This document shows, one piece after another, positions 52,523-59,378 of a stretch of DNA of 64,000 bases. The first letter of the stretch is position 1, and the number at the start of each line of letters is the position of its first letter. The stretch comes from Jiangella ureilytica (GTDB lineage: Bacteria; Actinomycetota; Actinomycetes; Jiangellales; Jiangellaceae), in assembly GCF_004348545.1 (NCBI RefSeq), contig NZ_SMKL01000005.1, positions 62,001 through 126,000 of the forward strand, in the 5' to 3' direction. The notes beneath the pieces were generated by a model. The model was not told the DNA's origin and ran no database searches. It saw nothing but the letters and a program-made list of their open reading frames with translations. Made by a program: the position numbers and the translations under genes.

Positions 52523-53719
52523 TCAGACGGTGGCGTGCTTGCGCAGGTAGATGCCGAAGTGCGGGACGGTGAAGGCGATGGTGCCGCGCTCGGCGGAGTA
52601 GACCAGCCCCTTCTTGATCAGCGAGTCGCGGGCCGGCGACAACGACGACGGCTTGCGGCCGAGGTAGGTGGCGACGTCCGAGGTGGGGACGACGCCGTGG
52701 GTGTCGTCGGACAGCGCGGCCATGGCCCGCAGGTACTCGCGCTCCGCCGGGGTGGCGCGCTCGTATCGCGACCCGAAGAACCCGACCGCCAGCTCGGCCT
52801 GGGCCTCCGGCGCGGCCATGCGGACGTCGTCGGCGCCGATGGGGTCGGTGGGGGCGTTGTCCCAGGTGACCTTGCCGTAGGCCTGCACGAAGTACGGGTA
52901 GCCCTCGGTCGCCTCGTAGAGCGCGTCCAGGGCGGCCGGCTCGTAGGTCACGCCCTCGTCCGACGCGGGTGCGACGAGCGCGCGGTCGGCGGCCTCGCGG
53001 TCGAGGCGGTCGATGCGCACGTACCGGAACAGCCGCTCGGAGTACGACTTCGACGCCGACAGGACGGCGGGCAGGTGCGGCAGCCCGGCGCCGACGACCA
53101 CCAGCGGCAGGCCCTGCTGCGAGAGCTCGTGGCAGGCGGCGCAGAGAGCGGACACGTCGGGTGCGGGGATGTCCTGCATCTCGTCGACGAACAGCGCGAT
53201 GCCGACCCCGACGTCGCGGGCCACGCCGGCGGCGTCGACCAGCAGCTCGACGAGGTCGACCTCGATGTCTCCGGTGTCGGCCCGCCCCGTGGCGGCGGGG
53301 ACGTCGATGCCCGGCTGCCAGCGGTCGCGCAGCTTGGCGTCGTCGCCGGCCGAGCGCAGCGCGAACGCCTTGAGCACCCCGAGGAAGCCGTCGACGCGGT
53401 CCGGGTCGCGGTGGCGCGGGGTCAGCTCGCGCACCGCCATGTGCAGGGCGCTCGCCAGGGGCCGGCGCAGCGACTGGTCCGGCCGGGCCTCGATCTTCCC
53501 GGTCCCCCACATGCGGCCGATGGCCTGCGACCGCAGCGCGTTCAGCAGGACGGTCTTGCCGACGCCGCGCAGACCGGTGAGCACGAGCGAGCGCTCGGGT
53601 CGCCCGCGCGCGATCCGCTCGAGCACGACGTCGAACTGTTGCAGCTCGCGGTCGCGGCCGGCCAGCTCGGGCGGGCGCTGACCGGCGCCGGGGGCGTAGG
53701 GATTGCGCACCGGGTCCAT
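52523..53719 (-). CDS. AAA ATPase with winged-helix C-terminus (Orc1/Cdc6-like)
   Basis: 398 residues, ATG start. Walker A GLRGVGKT (49-56), an insert with EVDLVELLVDAAGVARDVGV, Walker B ALFVDEMQDIP, sensor-1 LVVVGAGLPHLP and a C-terminal winged-helix segment (ATPAEREYLRAMAALSD, VATYLGRKPSSLSPARDSLIKKGLVY). The architecture resembles Orc1/Cdc6 and STAND-type ATPases. Widespread in actinomycetes without a defined role. Its 5' region carries a 50-bp palindrome and its 3' end a related one. Confidence 0.85.
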   Translation of the reverse strand: MDPVRNPYAPGAGQRPPELAGRDRELQQFDVVLERIARGRPERSLVLTGLRGVGKTVLLNALRSQAIGRMWGTGKIEARPDQSLRRPLASALHMAVRELTPRHRDPDRVDGFLGVLKAFALRSAGDDAKLRDRWQPGIDVPAATGRADTGDIEVDLVELLVDAAGVARDVGVGIALFVDEMQDIPAPDVSALCAACHELSQQGLPLVVVGAGLPHLPAVLSASKSYSERLFRYVRIDRLDREAADRALVAPASDEGVTYEPAALDALYEATEGYPYFVQAYGKVTWDNAPTDPIGADDVRMAAPEAQAELAVGFFGSRYERATPAEREYLRAMAALSDDTHGVVPTSDVATYLGRKPSSLSPARDSLIKKGLVYSAERGTIAFTVPHFGIYLRKHATV

Positions 53720-53728
53720 GATCGGACT

Positions 53729-53778
53729 CTATGGTGTCGTCTAGCGGGAACCGTAGATTTCGCTAGACGACCCCATAG
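53729..53778. repeat. Long inverted repeat upstream of the AAA ATPase gene
   Basis: 18-bp arms (53729-53746 and 53761-53778) match with one mismatch around a 14-nt spacer. The core is TCGTCTAGCG / CGCTAGACGA. It lies 10 bp before the ATG of the ATPase gene, so it overlaps the promoter or 5' leader. The shared CTAG-containing motif with 52477-52513 suggests one protein binds both ends. Confidence 0.75.
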
Positions 53779-53807
53779 GCGTGTCGTGATTCCCCGTCCG
53801 CCACGAT

Positions 53808-54382
53808 TCAGACGGGTTCGCGGAACGGGTCGTGCTCGGCGATCAGCTTGTCCACGCGGGCCTGGTCCAGCCGCTTCGTCAGCGCGGCGTCCTCCTGCTG
53901 GTCGCCGTCGCGCCGGCGATCAGCACCAGCGCGGTGTTGTGCAGCAGCGGCGGCGTGACGGCGCCCCGCTCGGCCACGTTGGCCAGCCCGATGACCGCCG
54001 ACGAGGGCAGCGCGGCCACCCAGCCGTACACCAGCGCCCAGCCGATGACCGGCGCGACCACCCAGAAGACGGGCAGCGTCTGGGCGCCCCGCTCGACGGC
54101 GGCCTCCAGCTGCAGCGGACGGGTGGCGACGATGGCGGCGGCCGCGACCAGCAGGTCGACGGTGAGCAGCGGCCAGCGCCGGGCTCCCGGCCGGCGGTAC
54201 CAGGCGAACGTCAGCGCCGTCCAGAGCCCGAGCCCGGCCAGCACCAGCCAGGCGGCCGTCACGTGCCGGTAGTCGTCGAGAGCGAAGGCGTAGAGGGCGG
54301 CCGCATAGAGCACCGAGAACGTGCGGAACACCGCGAGCGCGCGCCACCACTGCTCCTCGTACCCCGGCAGCGCGGCGCCCAC
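53808..54382 (-). pseudogene. Truncated MacS-type sensor histidine kinase
   Basis: The N-terminal 160 residues from a GTG at 54382 are the membrane-sensor domain of a MacS/DUF5931-type kinase: GAALPGYEEQWWRALAVFR, then five hydrophobic segments ending TALVLIAGATA. No phosphoacceptor or ATPase domain follows; the frame stops at 53879. A second frame takes over and reads DAALTKRLDQARVDKLIAE to a stop at 53808, resembling the tail of another protein. A deletion that removed the kinase body and fused unrelated ends explains this. Confidence 0.65.
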
Positions 54383-54450
54383 GGCGTCATCGTCGTGAGC
54401 GGTCCGGACGTTTCGCCCGGTCTGTCGGTGCCGCCGCCTAGGCTCGTCCC

Positions 54451-55263
54451 ATGTCCTGGTACCGGCCCGTGGCGGTCGCGCCCGAGCTGCGCGACGCGCT
54501 GGTCTGCGGCTGGACGGCGCAGGTCGACGGCGTCGAGGTGCTGGTGCCCGACGGCTGCATCGACGTCATGTGGCTGGCCGACGGCCGGGTCGTCGTGTGT
54601 GGCCCCGAGACCGCGGCCTGGCCGGTCACCACGCCGCCGGGCACCGAGGCCGTCGGGGTCCGGTTCCGGCCCGGCGTCGCGCCCGGCGTGCTGAACACCC
54701 CGGCGCATGTGCTGCTCGACACCCGGGTCGGGCTCGACGACGTCCTCGGCCCCGGCGCGCGGGCCCTGGCGCGCGAGGTCACCGACGCCGGCACCGCCGA
54801 CGCGCGGCTGGCGCTCCTGACGGCGGCCGCCCGGCACTGGCTGGGCGACGCCGGCGGCCCCGACCCGCTGGCGTCCTGGACAGTGCGGGTGCTCAGCCGG
54901 CGCAACAGCAGCATCGCCGAGCTCGCCGACGCCGCCGGGCTCACCGACCGGCACCTGCAGCGGCGCAGCCGGGCCGCGTTCGGCTATCCGCCCTCCATGC
55001 TGAGGGTCATCCTGCGGCTGCAGCGGTTCATGGCGCTGGCCCGCGCCCCGGGCAACGCCGCGCTCGGGCTGGCCGAGCTCGCGCATCTGGCCGGCTACAG
55101 CGACCAGGCGCACCTCTCCCACGACTGCCGCCGCATCGCCTCCCGCACGCCCAGCGAACTGCTGGCCGGCCAGGCGCCCGACTGGCACGGCCCCGGCTCG
55201 GTGGTCGACCCCGCGGGCGGCGCGTCAGCCGCGCCGCGGTCCACGACACCGGCTGCGGCGTGA
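54451..55263 (+). CDS. AraC-family regulator
   Basis: 270 residues, ATG start. The N-terminal DUF6597-like domain (LVCGWTAQVDGVEVLVPDGCIDVMW) is followed by the double HTH: NSSIAELADAAGLTDRHLQRR and AALGLAELAHLAGYSDQAHL with the terminal SRTPSELLA. This class usually controls adjacent SRPBCC, VOC or DinB-type genes; here the DinB-like gene follows at 55385. Confidence 0.88.
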   Translation: MSWYRPVAVAPELRDALVCGWTAQVDGVEVLVPDGCIDVMWLADGRVVVCGPETAAWPVTTPPGTEAVGVRFRPGVAPGVLNTPAHVLLDTRVGLDDVLGPGARALAREVTDAGTADARLALLTAAARHWLGDAGGPDPLASWTVRVLSRRNSSIAELADAAGLTDRHLQRRSRAAFGYPPSMLRVILRLQRFMALARAPGNAALGLAELAHLAGYSDQAHLSHDCRRIASRTPSELLAGQAPDWHGPGSVVDPAGGASAAPRSTTPAAA

Positions 55264-55384
55264 GCCGCACGCTGCCGCCGTCCGCCCGCACCTCCACGTC
55301 GGGCGGCACCACGCGGTCCGGGCTGACGGCTCGATGTCCGATCGGTACAAGCGCCGCCGCCCGCGGCCGCGTCAGGGTGGAGGC

Positions 55385-55933
55385 ATGACCGACATCGCTG
55401 ACCGCTACCGGCGGCTGGCCGCCACGCTGACCCGCCGCATCGAGTCCGTCCCGGACGACCGCTGGGAGTCGCCGTCGCCATGCGAGGGCTGGACCACGCG
55501 CGACGTCGTCGCGCACCTGGTCGACTGGCACCACGGCGTCGCGAAGCTCGGCGAGCTGACACTGCCCCAGGGGCCCTCGGCCGCCGACGACCCCGTCGCG
55601 GCCTGGCGGCACACCCGCGACGCCATGCAGGAGCTGCTCGACGACCCCGAGCGTGCGAACACCCCGTACGAGGGCATGTTCGGCCCGACGACGGTGGCCG
55701 CGACGGCCGACCAGTTCCTCGGCTTCGACCTCGTGGTGCACGGCTGGGACATCGCCCGCGGCGCCGGCCTCGACGACACCATCCCGGCCGAGGACGTCGA
55801 GGAGCTGCTGCCCATGGTCCGCGCCCTCGGCGACAACCTGCGCCGGCCCGGTGTCTGCGGCCCCGAGGTCCCGGTGCCCGACGACGCCGACGACCAGACC
55901 AAGCTCCTGGGGCTGCTCGGCCGCCGTCGCTGA
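55385..55933 (+). CDS. TIGR03086-type DinB-like metal-binding protein
   Basis: 182 residues, ATG start. Four-helix bundle features of the mycothiol-dependent maleylpyruvate isomerase/DinB superfamily: SPCEGWTTRDVVAHLVDWHHG with the first metal-binding histidines, and DLVVHGWDIARG with the second. Such proteins in actinomycetes are thought to be mycothiol or bacillithiol transferases; the substrate is unknown. Likely co-regulated with the AraC gene just upstream. Confidence 0.88.
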   Translation: MTDIADRYRRLAATLTRRIESVPDDRWESPSPCEGWTTRDVVAHLVDWHHGVAKLGELTLPQGPSAADDPVAAWRHTRDAMQELLDDPERANTPYEGMFGPTTVAATADQFLGFDLVVHGWDIARGAGLDDTIPAEDVEELLPMVRALGDNLRRPGVCGPEVPVPDDADDQTKLLGLLGRRR

Positions 55934-55950
55934 AGGCGGACAATGGAGGC

Positions 55951-56355
55951 ATGATCTCCCTCGAGCTGGCCCGCAAGCTGCGCGAGGCGGGCCTGCGCTG
56001 GGAGCCCCAGCCAGGCGACCGCTTCGTCATCGCCGACCGCGGCATGGACGACGAGGTCTTCGTGGTCAGCCACATGGTCGTCGACGTGCACGAGTTCCCG
56101 TCCGGTGGCCGGGTGCTCGGCTTCAACGGCACCGTCGAGTGGGCGCTGGACAGCGTCGAGCAGGACGCCGCGCTCTGGCTGCCCGGCGAGTCCCGGCTGC
56201 GCGAGCTGCTCGGCGGCGCGTTCGTCCGCCTCGACCGCTCCGGCGACGGGTTCCGGGTCACCCTCGACGTGGCCGGGCGCCGGGTCGAGCTCGACGACGA
56301 GCAGGCCGAAGAGGCCTACGGCAAGGCGCTGCTGCATCTCGCGACCGGCGCCTGA
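55951..56355 (+). CDS. Conserved hypothetical protein, CpaE-annotated type
   Basis: 134 residues, ATG start with GGAGG immediately upstream. The short soluble protein begins ISLELARKLREAGLRWEPQPGDRF and has EVFVVSHMVVDVHEF and ALDSVEQDAALWLPGE. Homologues are often labelled pilus assembly protein CpaE, but no CpaE ATPase motifs are present, so that label is not supported. It starts 17 bp after the DinB-like gene. Confidence 0.75.
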   Translation: MISLELARKLREAGLRWEPQPGDRFVIADRGMDDEVFVVSHMVVDVHEFPSGGRVLGFNGTVEWALDSVEQDAALWLPGESRLRELLGGAFVRLDRSGDGFRVTLDVAGRRVELDDEQAEEAYGKALLHLATGA

Positions 56356-56428
56356 GGCTCCGCTGACGTAGAGTCTCACCCAACCAAACGGGGGGTGTCG
56401 AAACGCCGATTTCGGGGAGACACGAGTC

Positions 56429-57883
56429 GTGGACGTTCTCGAGTTCATCGCCATCAACCTCTTCAACGAGGTCTCGATCCTCATCGGCGCCATCACGGCC
56501 ATCGGCCTGCTGCTGCAGCGCAAGCCGGTCGAGGACGTCGTGGGCGGCGCCATCAGGGCCACCATCGGCATCATCATCCTGTTCATCGGCGTCGACGTGT
56601 TCGTCGCCGGGCTGGCGTCGTTCCAGGCGATCGTCGCCAGCGCCGTCGGCCTCGACCCGCCGTCGTCGAACAACACGCTCGACGAGTTCCTCGGCACGCA
56701 CGGCAGCGACGTGGCGCTGGTCATCACGCTGGGCTTCGTGGTGCATCTGGTGCTGGTCCGGGTGCTCAAGACCCGTTACGTCTACCTGACCGGGCATCTG
56801 CTGTTCTGGATGGCGGTCGTCATCACGGCGTCGCTGGTGCAGGTCTTCGGCGAGCTCGACCGGTGGCAGCTCGTGCTGGTCGGCTCGGCCGTGGCCGGCT
56901 GCTACTGGACGGTGCAGCCGCTGTTCATCGCGCCGATGATGCGCCGGGTCATCTCCTCCGACGACTGGGGCTACGGGCACACGAGCTCGTCCGTCGCGTG
57001 GCTGAGCGGGCGGCTCGCGCCCCTGGTGGGCGACCCGCAGAAGCACGACGTCGAGCAGGTGCGGCTGCCGAAGCGGCTGTCGTTCTTCAAGGACGTCACG
57101 GTGTCGACGGCGGTCGTCATCGGCCTGATCATGCTGGTCGGGCTGGCCTTCGCCGACGGCGGCGTGGTCGACGAGCAGGCCGCCGCGTACGACCCGGAGA
57201 TCAACCCGTGGGTGTGGGGCGTCGTCGCCGCGCTGCGGTTCGCCGCCGGCATCGCGATCCTGCTCTACGGCGTGCGGATGTTTCTGGCCGAGATCGTGCC
57301 GGCGTTCACCGGCATCAGCGAGAAGGCCATTCCGGGCTCGCGGCCGGCCCTCGACGCCCCCACGATCTTCCCGGTCGCGCCGAGCGCCGTCATGCTCGGG
57401 TTCGTCTCGACGACGGCGACGTTCCTCGTGCTCATGGGCGTGTTCGCGGCGGCCGGCTGGTTCGTCCTGGTGCCCCCGATGATCATGTTGTTCTTCGTGG
57501 GCGCCGGCGCGGCGGTGTTCGGCAACGCGTTCGGCGGCTGGCGCGGCGCCACGCTGGCCGGGGTCGTCACCGGCATCTCGCTGGCCTTCGGCCAGTGGCT
57601 CGGCTGGAGCCTGCTGTCCGACACCGCGCCCGAGCTGGCCACGCTGGCCGACCCCGACTGGTACCTGGTCATCCTGCTGCTGCTCGGCCTCGGCGAGCTG
57701 TTCTCCGGGTTCGGCGACAACGCCGTGCTGCTGGTCGGCCTCGTCGTCGTGGTGATCTTCGGTGTCTGGACGTGGCTTCTCAAGCGTCTGCAGCGCCGCG
57801 ACGACGAGACCCTGGCAGAGTCGGAGGCGGAGCCCGAGCCGGAGCCCGAGCCGTCCGACGAAGAAGCCTCGAGAGAGCGGTGA
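56429..57883 (+). CDS. PTS ascorbate-family transporter subunit IIC
   Basis: 484 residues, GTG start with GGGGAGA upstream. About eleven membrane segments; the UlaA/SgaT-type pattern begins FIAINLFNEVSILIGAITAIGL, with VEDVVGGAIRATIGIIIL and NAFGGWRGATLAGVVTGISLAFGQ later. It forms the sugar channel. The C-terminal 35 residues are acidic repeats (EPEPEPEPSDEE). Stop overlaps the IIB start. No ascorbate catabolic genes are adjacent, so the sugar could be another acid sugar. Confidence 0.88.
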   Translation: MDVLEFIAINLFNEVSILIGAITAIGLLLQRKPVEDVVGGAIRATIGIIILFIGVDVFVAGLASFQAIVASAVGLDPPSSNNTLDEFLGTHGSDVALVITLGFVVHLVLVRVLKTRYVYLTGHLLFWMAVVITASLVQVFGELDRWQLVLVGSAVAGCYWTVQPLFIAPMMRRVISSDDWGYGHTSSSVAWLSGRLAPLVGDPQKHDVEQVRLPKRLSFFKDVTVSTAVVIGLIMLVGLAFADGGVVDEQAAAYDPEINPWVWGVVAALRFAAGIAILLYGVRMFLAEIVPAFTGISEKAIPGSRPALDAPTIFPVAPSAVMLGFVSTTATFLVLMGVFAAAGWFVLVPPMIMLFFVGAGAAVFGNAFGGWRGATLAGVVTGISLAFGQWLGWSLLSDTAPELATLADPDWYLVILLLLGLGELFSGFGDNAVLLVGLVVVVIFGVWTWLLKRLQRRDDETLAESEAEPEPEPEPSDEEASRER

Positions 57884-58200
57884 GTCCCCCGATGTCGCCA
57901 GCACCGAACCGCCCGCTGACAGTCCTGACCGTCTGCGGCGTCGGCATGGGCAGCAGCCTGATCCTGAAAATGAACGCCGAGAAGGCCCTCAAGTCGCTCG
58001 GCGTCGAGGCGAAGGTCGAGCACACCGACGTGTCGTCGGCGCGCGGCATGAAGGCCGACGTCGCCATCGCCCAGGGCCTGCACGCCGACGACCTCGGCTC
58101 GGTGGCGCCGGTGGTGCTCGCCATCAGCAACTTCATGGACGTCGACGGGCTGCGCCGCCAGCTCGACGAGGCGCTGCGGGCGCAGGGCTGGCTGTCGTGA
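57880..58200 (+). CDS. PTS ascorbate-family subunit IIB
   Basis: 106 residues from the GTG at 57880 (GTGA overlap); an ATG at 57892 is an alternative. The phosphorylated cysteine lies in LTVCGVGMGSSLILKMNAE, the SgaB-type P-loop. IIB passes the phosphate from IIA to the incoming sugar on IIC. Family length and order (IIC-IIB-IIA) are as expected. Confidence 0.9.
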   Translation: MSPPMSPAPNRPLTVLTVCGVGMGSSLILKMNAEKALKSLGVEAKVEHTDVSSARGMKADVAIAQGLHADDLGSVAPVVLAISNFMDVDGLRRQLDEALRAQGWLS

Positions 58201-58643
58201 CCCACGCCGGCGCCGATCCGGTCGTCGACGCCGTGGTCGACGTCCGGGCGGCCGACTGGCGCGGCGCGGTGCACGCCGCCTGTGCCCCGTTGGTCAGCTC
58301 CGGCGCACTGGAGCCGCGGTACCCGGAGCGCTGCATCGCGATCGCCGAGGAGCACGGGCCGTACATGGTGCTGGCGCCCGGCATCGCGCTGGCGCACGCC
58401 CGGCCCGAGGACGGCGTGCTGCGGCTCTGCCTGTCGGCGGCCGTGCTGTCGGCGCCGGTCGAGTTCGGCCACGACCAGAACGACCCGGTCGACGTCGTGC
58501 TGGCGTTCGGCTCACCCGACGACGCCGCCCACCTGGCGCTCCTGCAGAACCTGGCCGAGCATCTGCTGGCAGGACTGGCCGACCAGCTCCGCTTGGCGCC
58601 GGACCAGGCCACCGCGGTGCGGGCGCTGAGCGCCGTCCGCTGA
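58197..58643 (+). CDS. PTS ascorbate-family subunit IIA
   Basis: 148 residues, GTG start overlapping the IIB stop (GTGA). The mannitol/fructose-type IIA fold carries the phospho-histidine in APGIALAHARPEDGV, preceded by EPRYPERCIAIAEEHGPYMV. It accepts phosphate from HPr, which, with enzyme I, must be encoded elsewhere. A hairpin terminator follows. Confidence 0.92.
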   Translation: MTHAGADPVVDAVVDVRAADWRGAVHAACAPLVSSGALEPRYPERCIAIAEEHGPYMVLAPGIALAHARPEDGVLRLCLSAAVLSAPVEFGHDQNDPVDVVLAFGSPDDAAHLALLQNLAEHLLAGLADQLRLAPDQATAVRALSAVR

Positions 58644-58648
58644 CGCGC

Positions 58649-58675
58649 CACCCCGGCGAAGCGCCGTCGGGGGTG
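58649..58675. terminator. Hairpin after the PTS operon
   Basis: CACCCCGGCG (58649-58658) pairs with the complement in 58665-58675 with one bulge, ten pairs including a wobble, around a 6-nt loop. It lies between the PTS stop and the convergent RraA-like gene. No U-tract. Confidence 0.5.
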
Positions 58676-58688
58676 AGGTGAGCGGGCG

Positions 58689-59369
58689 CTACTCCTCGAT
58701 GGCGCCGCCGATGGCACGCAGGTGGTCGCGGAAGGTGTGGTCGGGCTCGGCGCGGCGCCGGTCGAGGTAGTCGCCGAAGCGCAGCTGGTCGCGCAGCGTC
58801 GTGCCGGACCGGACGAGGTCGGCCTGCCTGCGCTCGGTGTCGCGGATCGCCGCGGCCAGCTCGGTGAGCTCCTCGGCCCGGTCCCACGGCACCGCGACCA
58901 CCCCGTCGTCGTCGGCCAGGACGGCGTCGGAGCGGGTGACCTCGAACCCGGCCACCGCGGCCCGCACCAGTCCGCCGTCGGCCGGCCGCGGGTCGAGCCG
59001 CTGCGGGCCGGTGGGCAGCGCGCCGAGGCTGAACACCGGCAGCCCGATGGCCAGGATGTCGGCGGTGTCGCGGTGCAGGCCCCAGATGACGACGCCGGAC
59101 AGCCCGGCCGCGCGCGCCTCGAGCACCGCGAGGTCGCCGACGCACGCCTCGTCGCGCCGGCCGCCGTTGTCGACCACCAGCACGTCACCGGGGCCGGCCG
59201 ACTCGTACGCCTCGAGGAACACGTCGACGCTGCCGACGTGCACGCAGGGCAGCGCCCGCCCAGCCGCCCGCAGACCGGGGCTCACCGGAGGCAGCGGCGC
59301 GCACCGCACCGGCACCCCCGCCCGCAGGCACGCGTCGGCCAGGTGGGCGGTCGTCAGATTCTCGAACAT
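58689..59369 (-). CDS. RraA/HMG-aldolase-like protein
   Basis: 226 residues, ATG start. RraA fold: LTTAHLADACLRAGVPV, PGDVLVVDNGGRRDEACVGD, the glycine-rich GLSGVVIWGLHRDTADIL with the conserved Arg-Asp dyad and LPVFSLG. Members are RNase E inhibitors or metal-dependent 4-hydroxy-4-methyl-2-oxoglutarate aldolases. In a carbohydrate operon an aldolase or dehydratase-type role is more likely, perhaps acting on a keto-deoxy-sugar acid. Last gene of the arabinoside operon. Confidence 0.82.
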   Translation of the reverse strand: MFENLTTAHLADACLRAGVPVRCAPLPPVSPGLRAAGRALPCVHVGSVDVFLEAYESAGPGDVLVVDNGGRRDEACVGDLAVLEARAAGLSGVVIWGLHRDTADILAIGLPVFSLGALPTGPQRLDPRPADGGLVRAAVAGFEVTRSDAVLADDDGVVAVPWDRAEELTELAAAIRDTERRQADLVRSGTTLRDQLRFGDYLDRRRAEPDHTFRDHLRAIGGAIEE

Positions 59370-59378
59370 CCTCCGACT

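Noticed and set aside
55264-55384. Minus-strand phrase PPDVEVRADGGSVRLTPQPV as a possible gene remnant
   Set aside because: Only about 40 residues, no start, no stop before it runs into the AraC gene, and no family I recognise.
55951-56355. Pilus assembly protein CpaE
   Set aside because: No Walker motif or receiver-like domain, only 134 residues and no pilus genes nearby.
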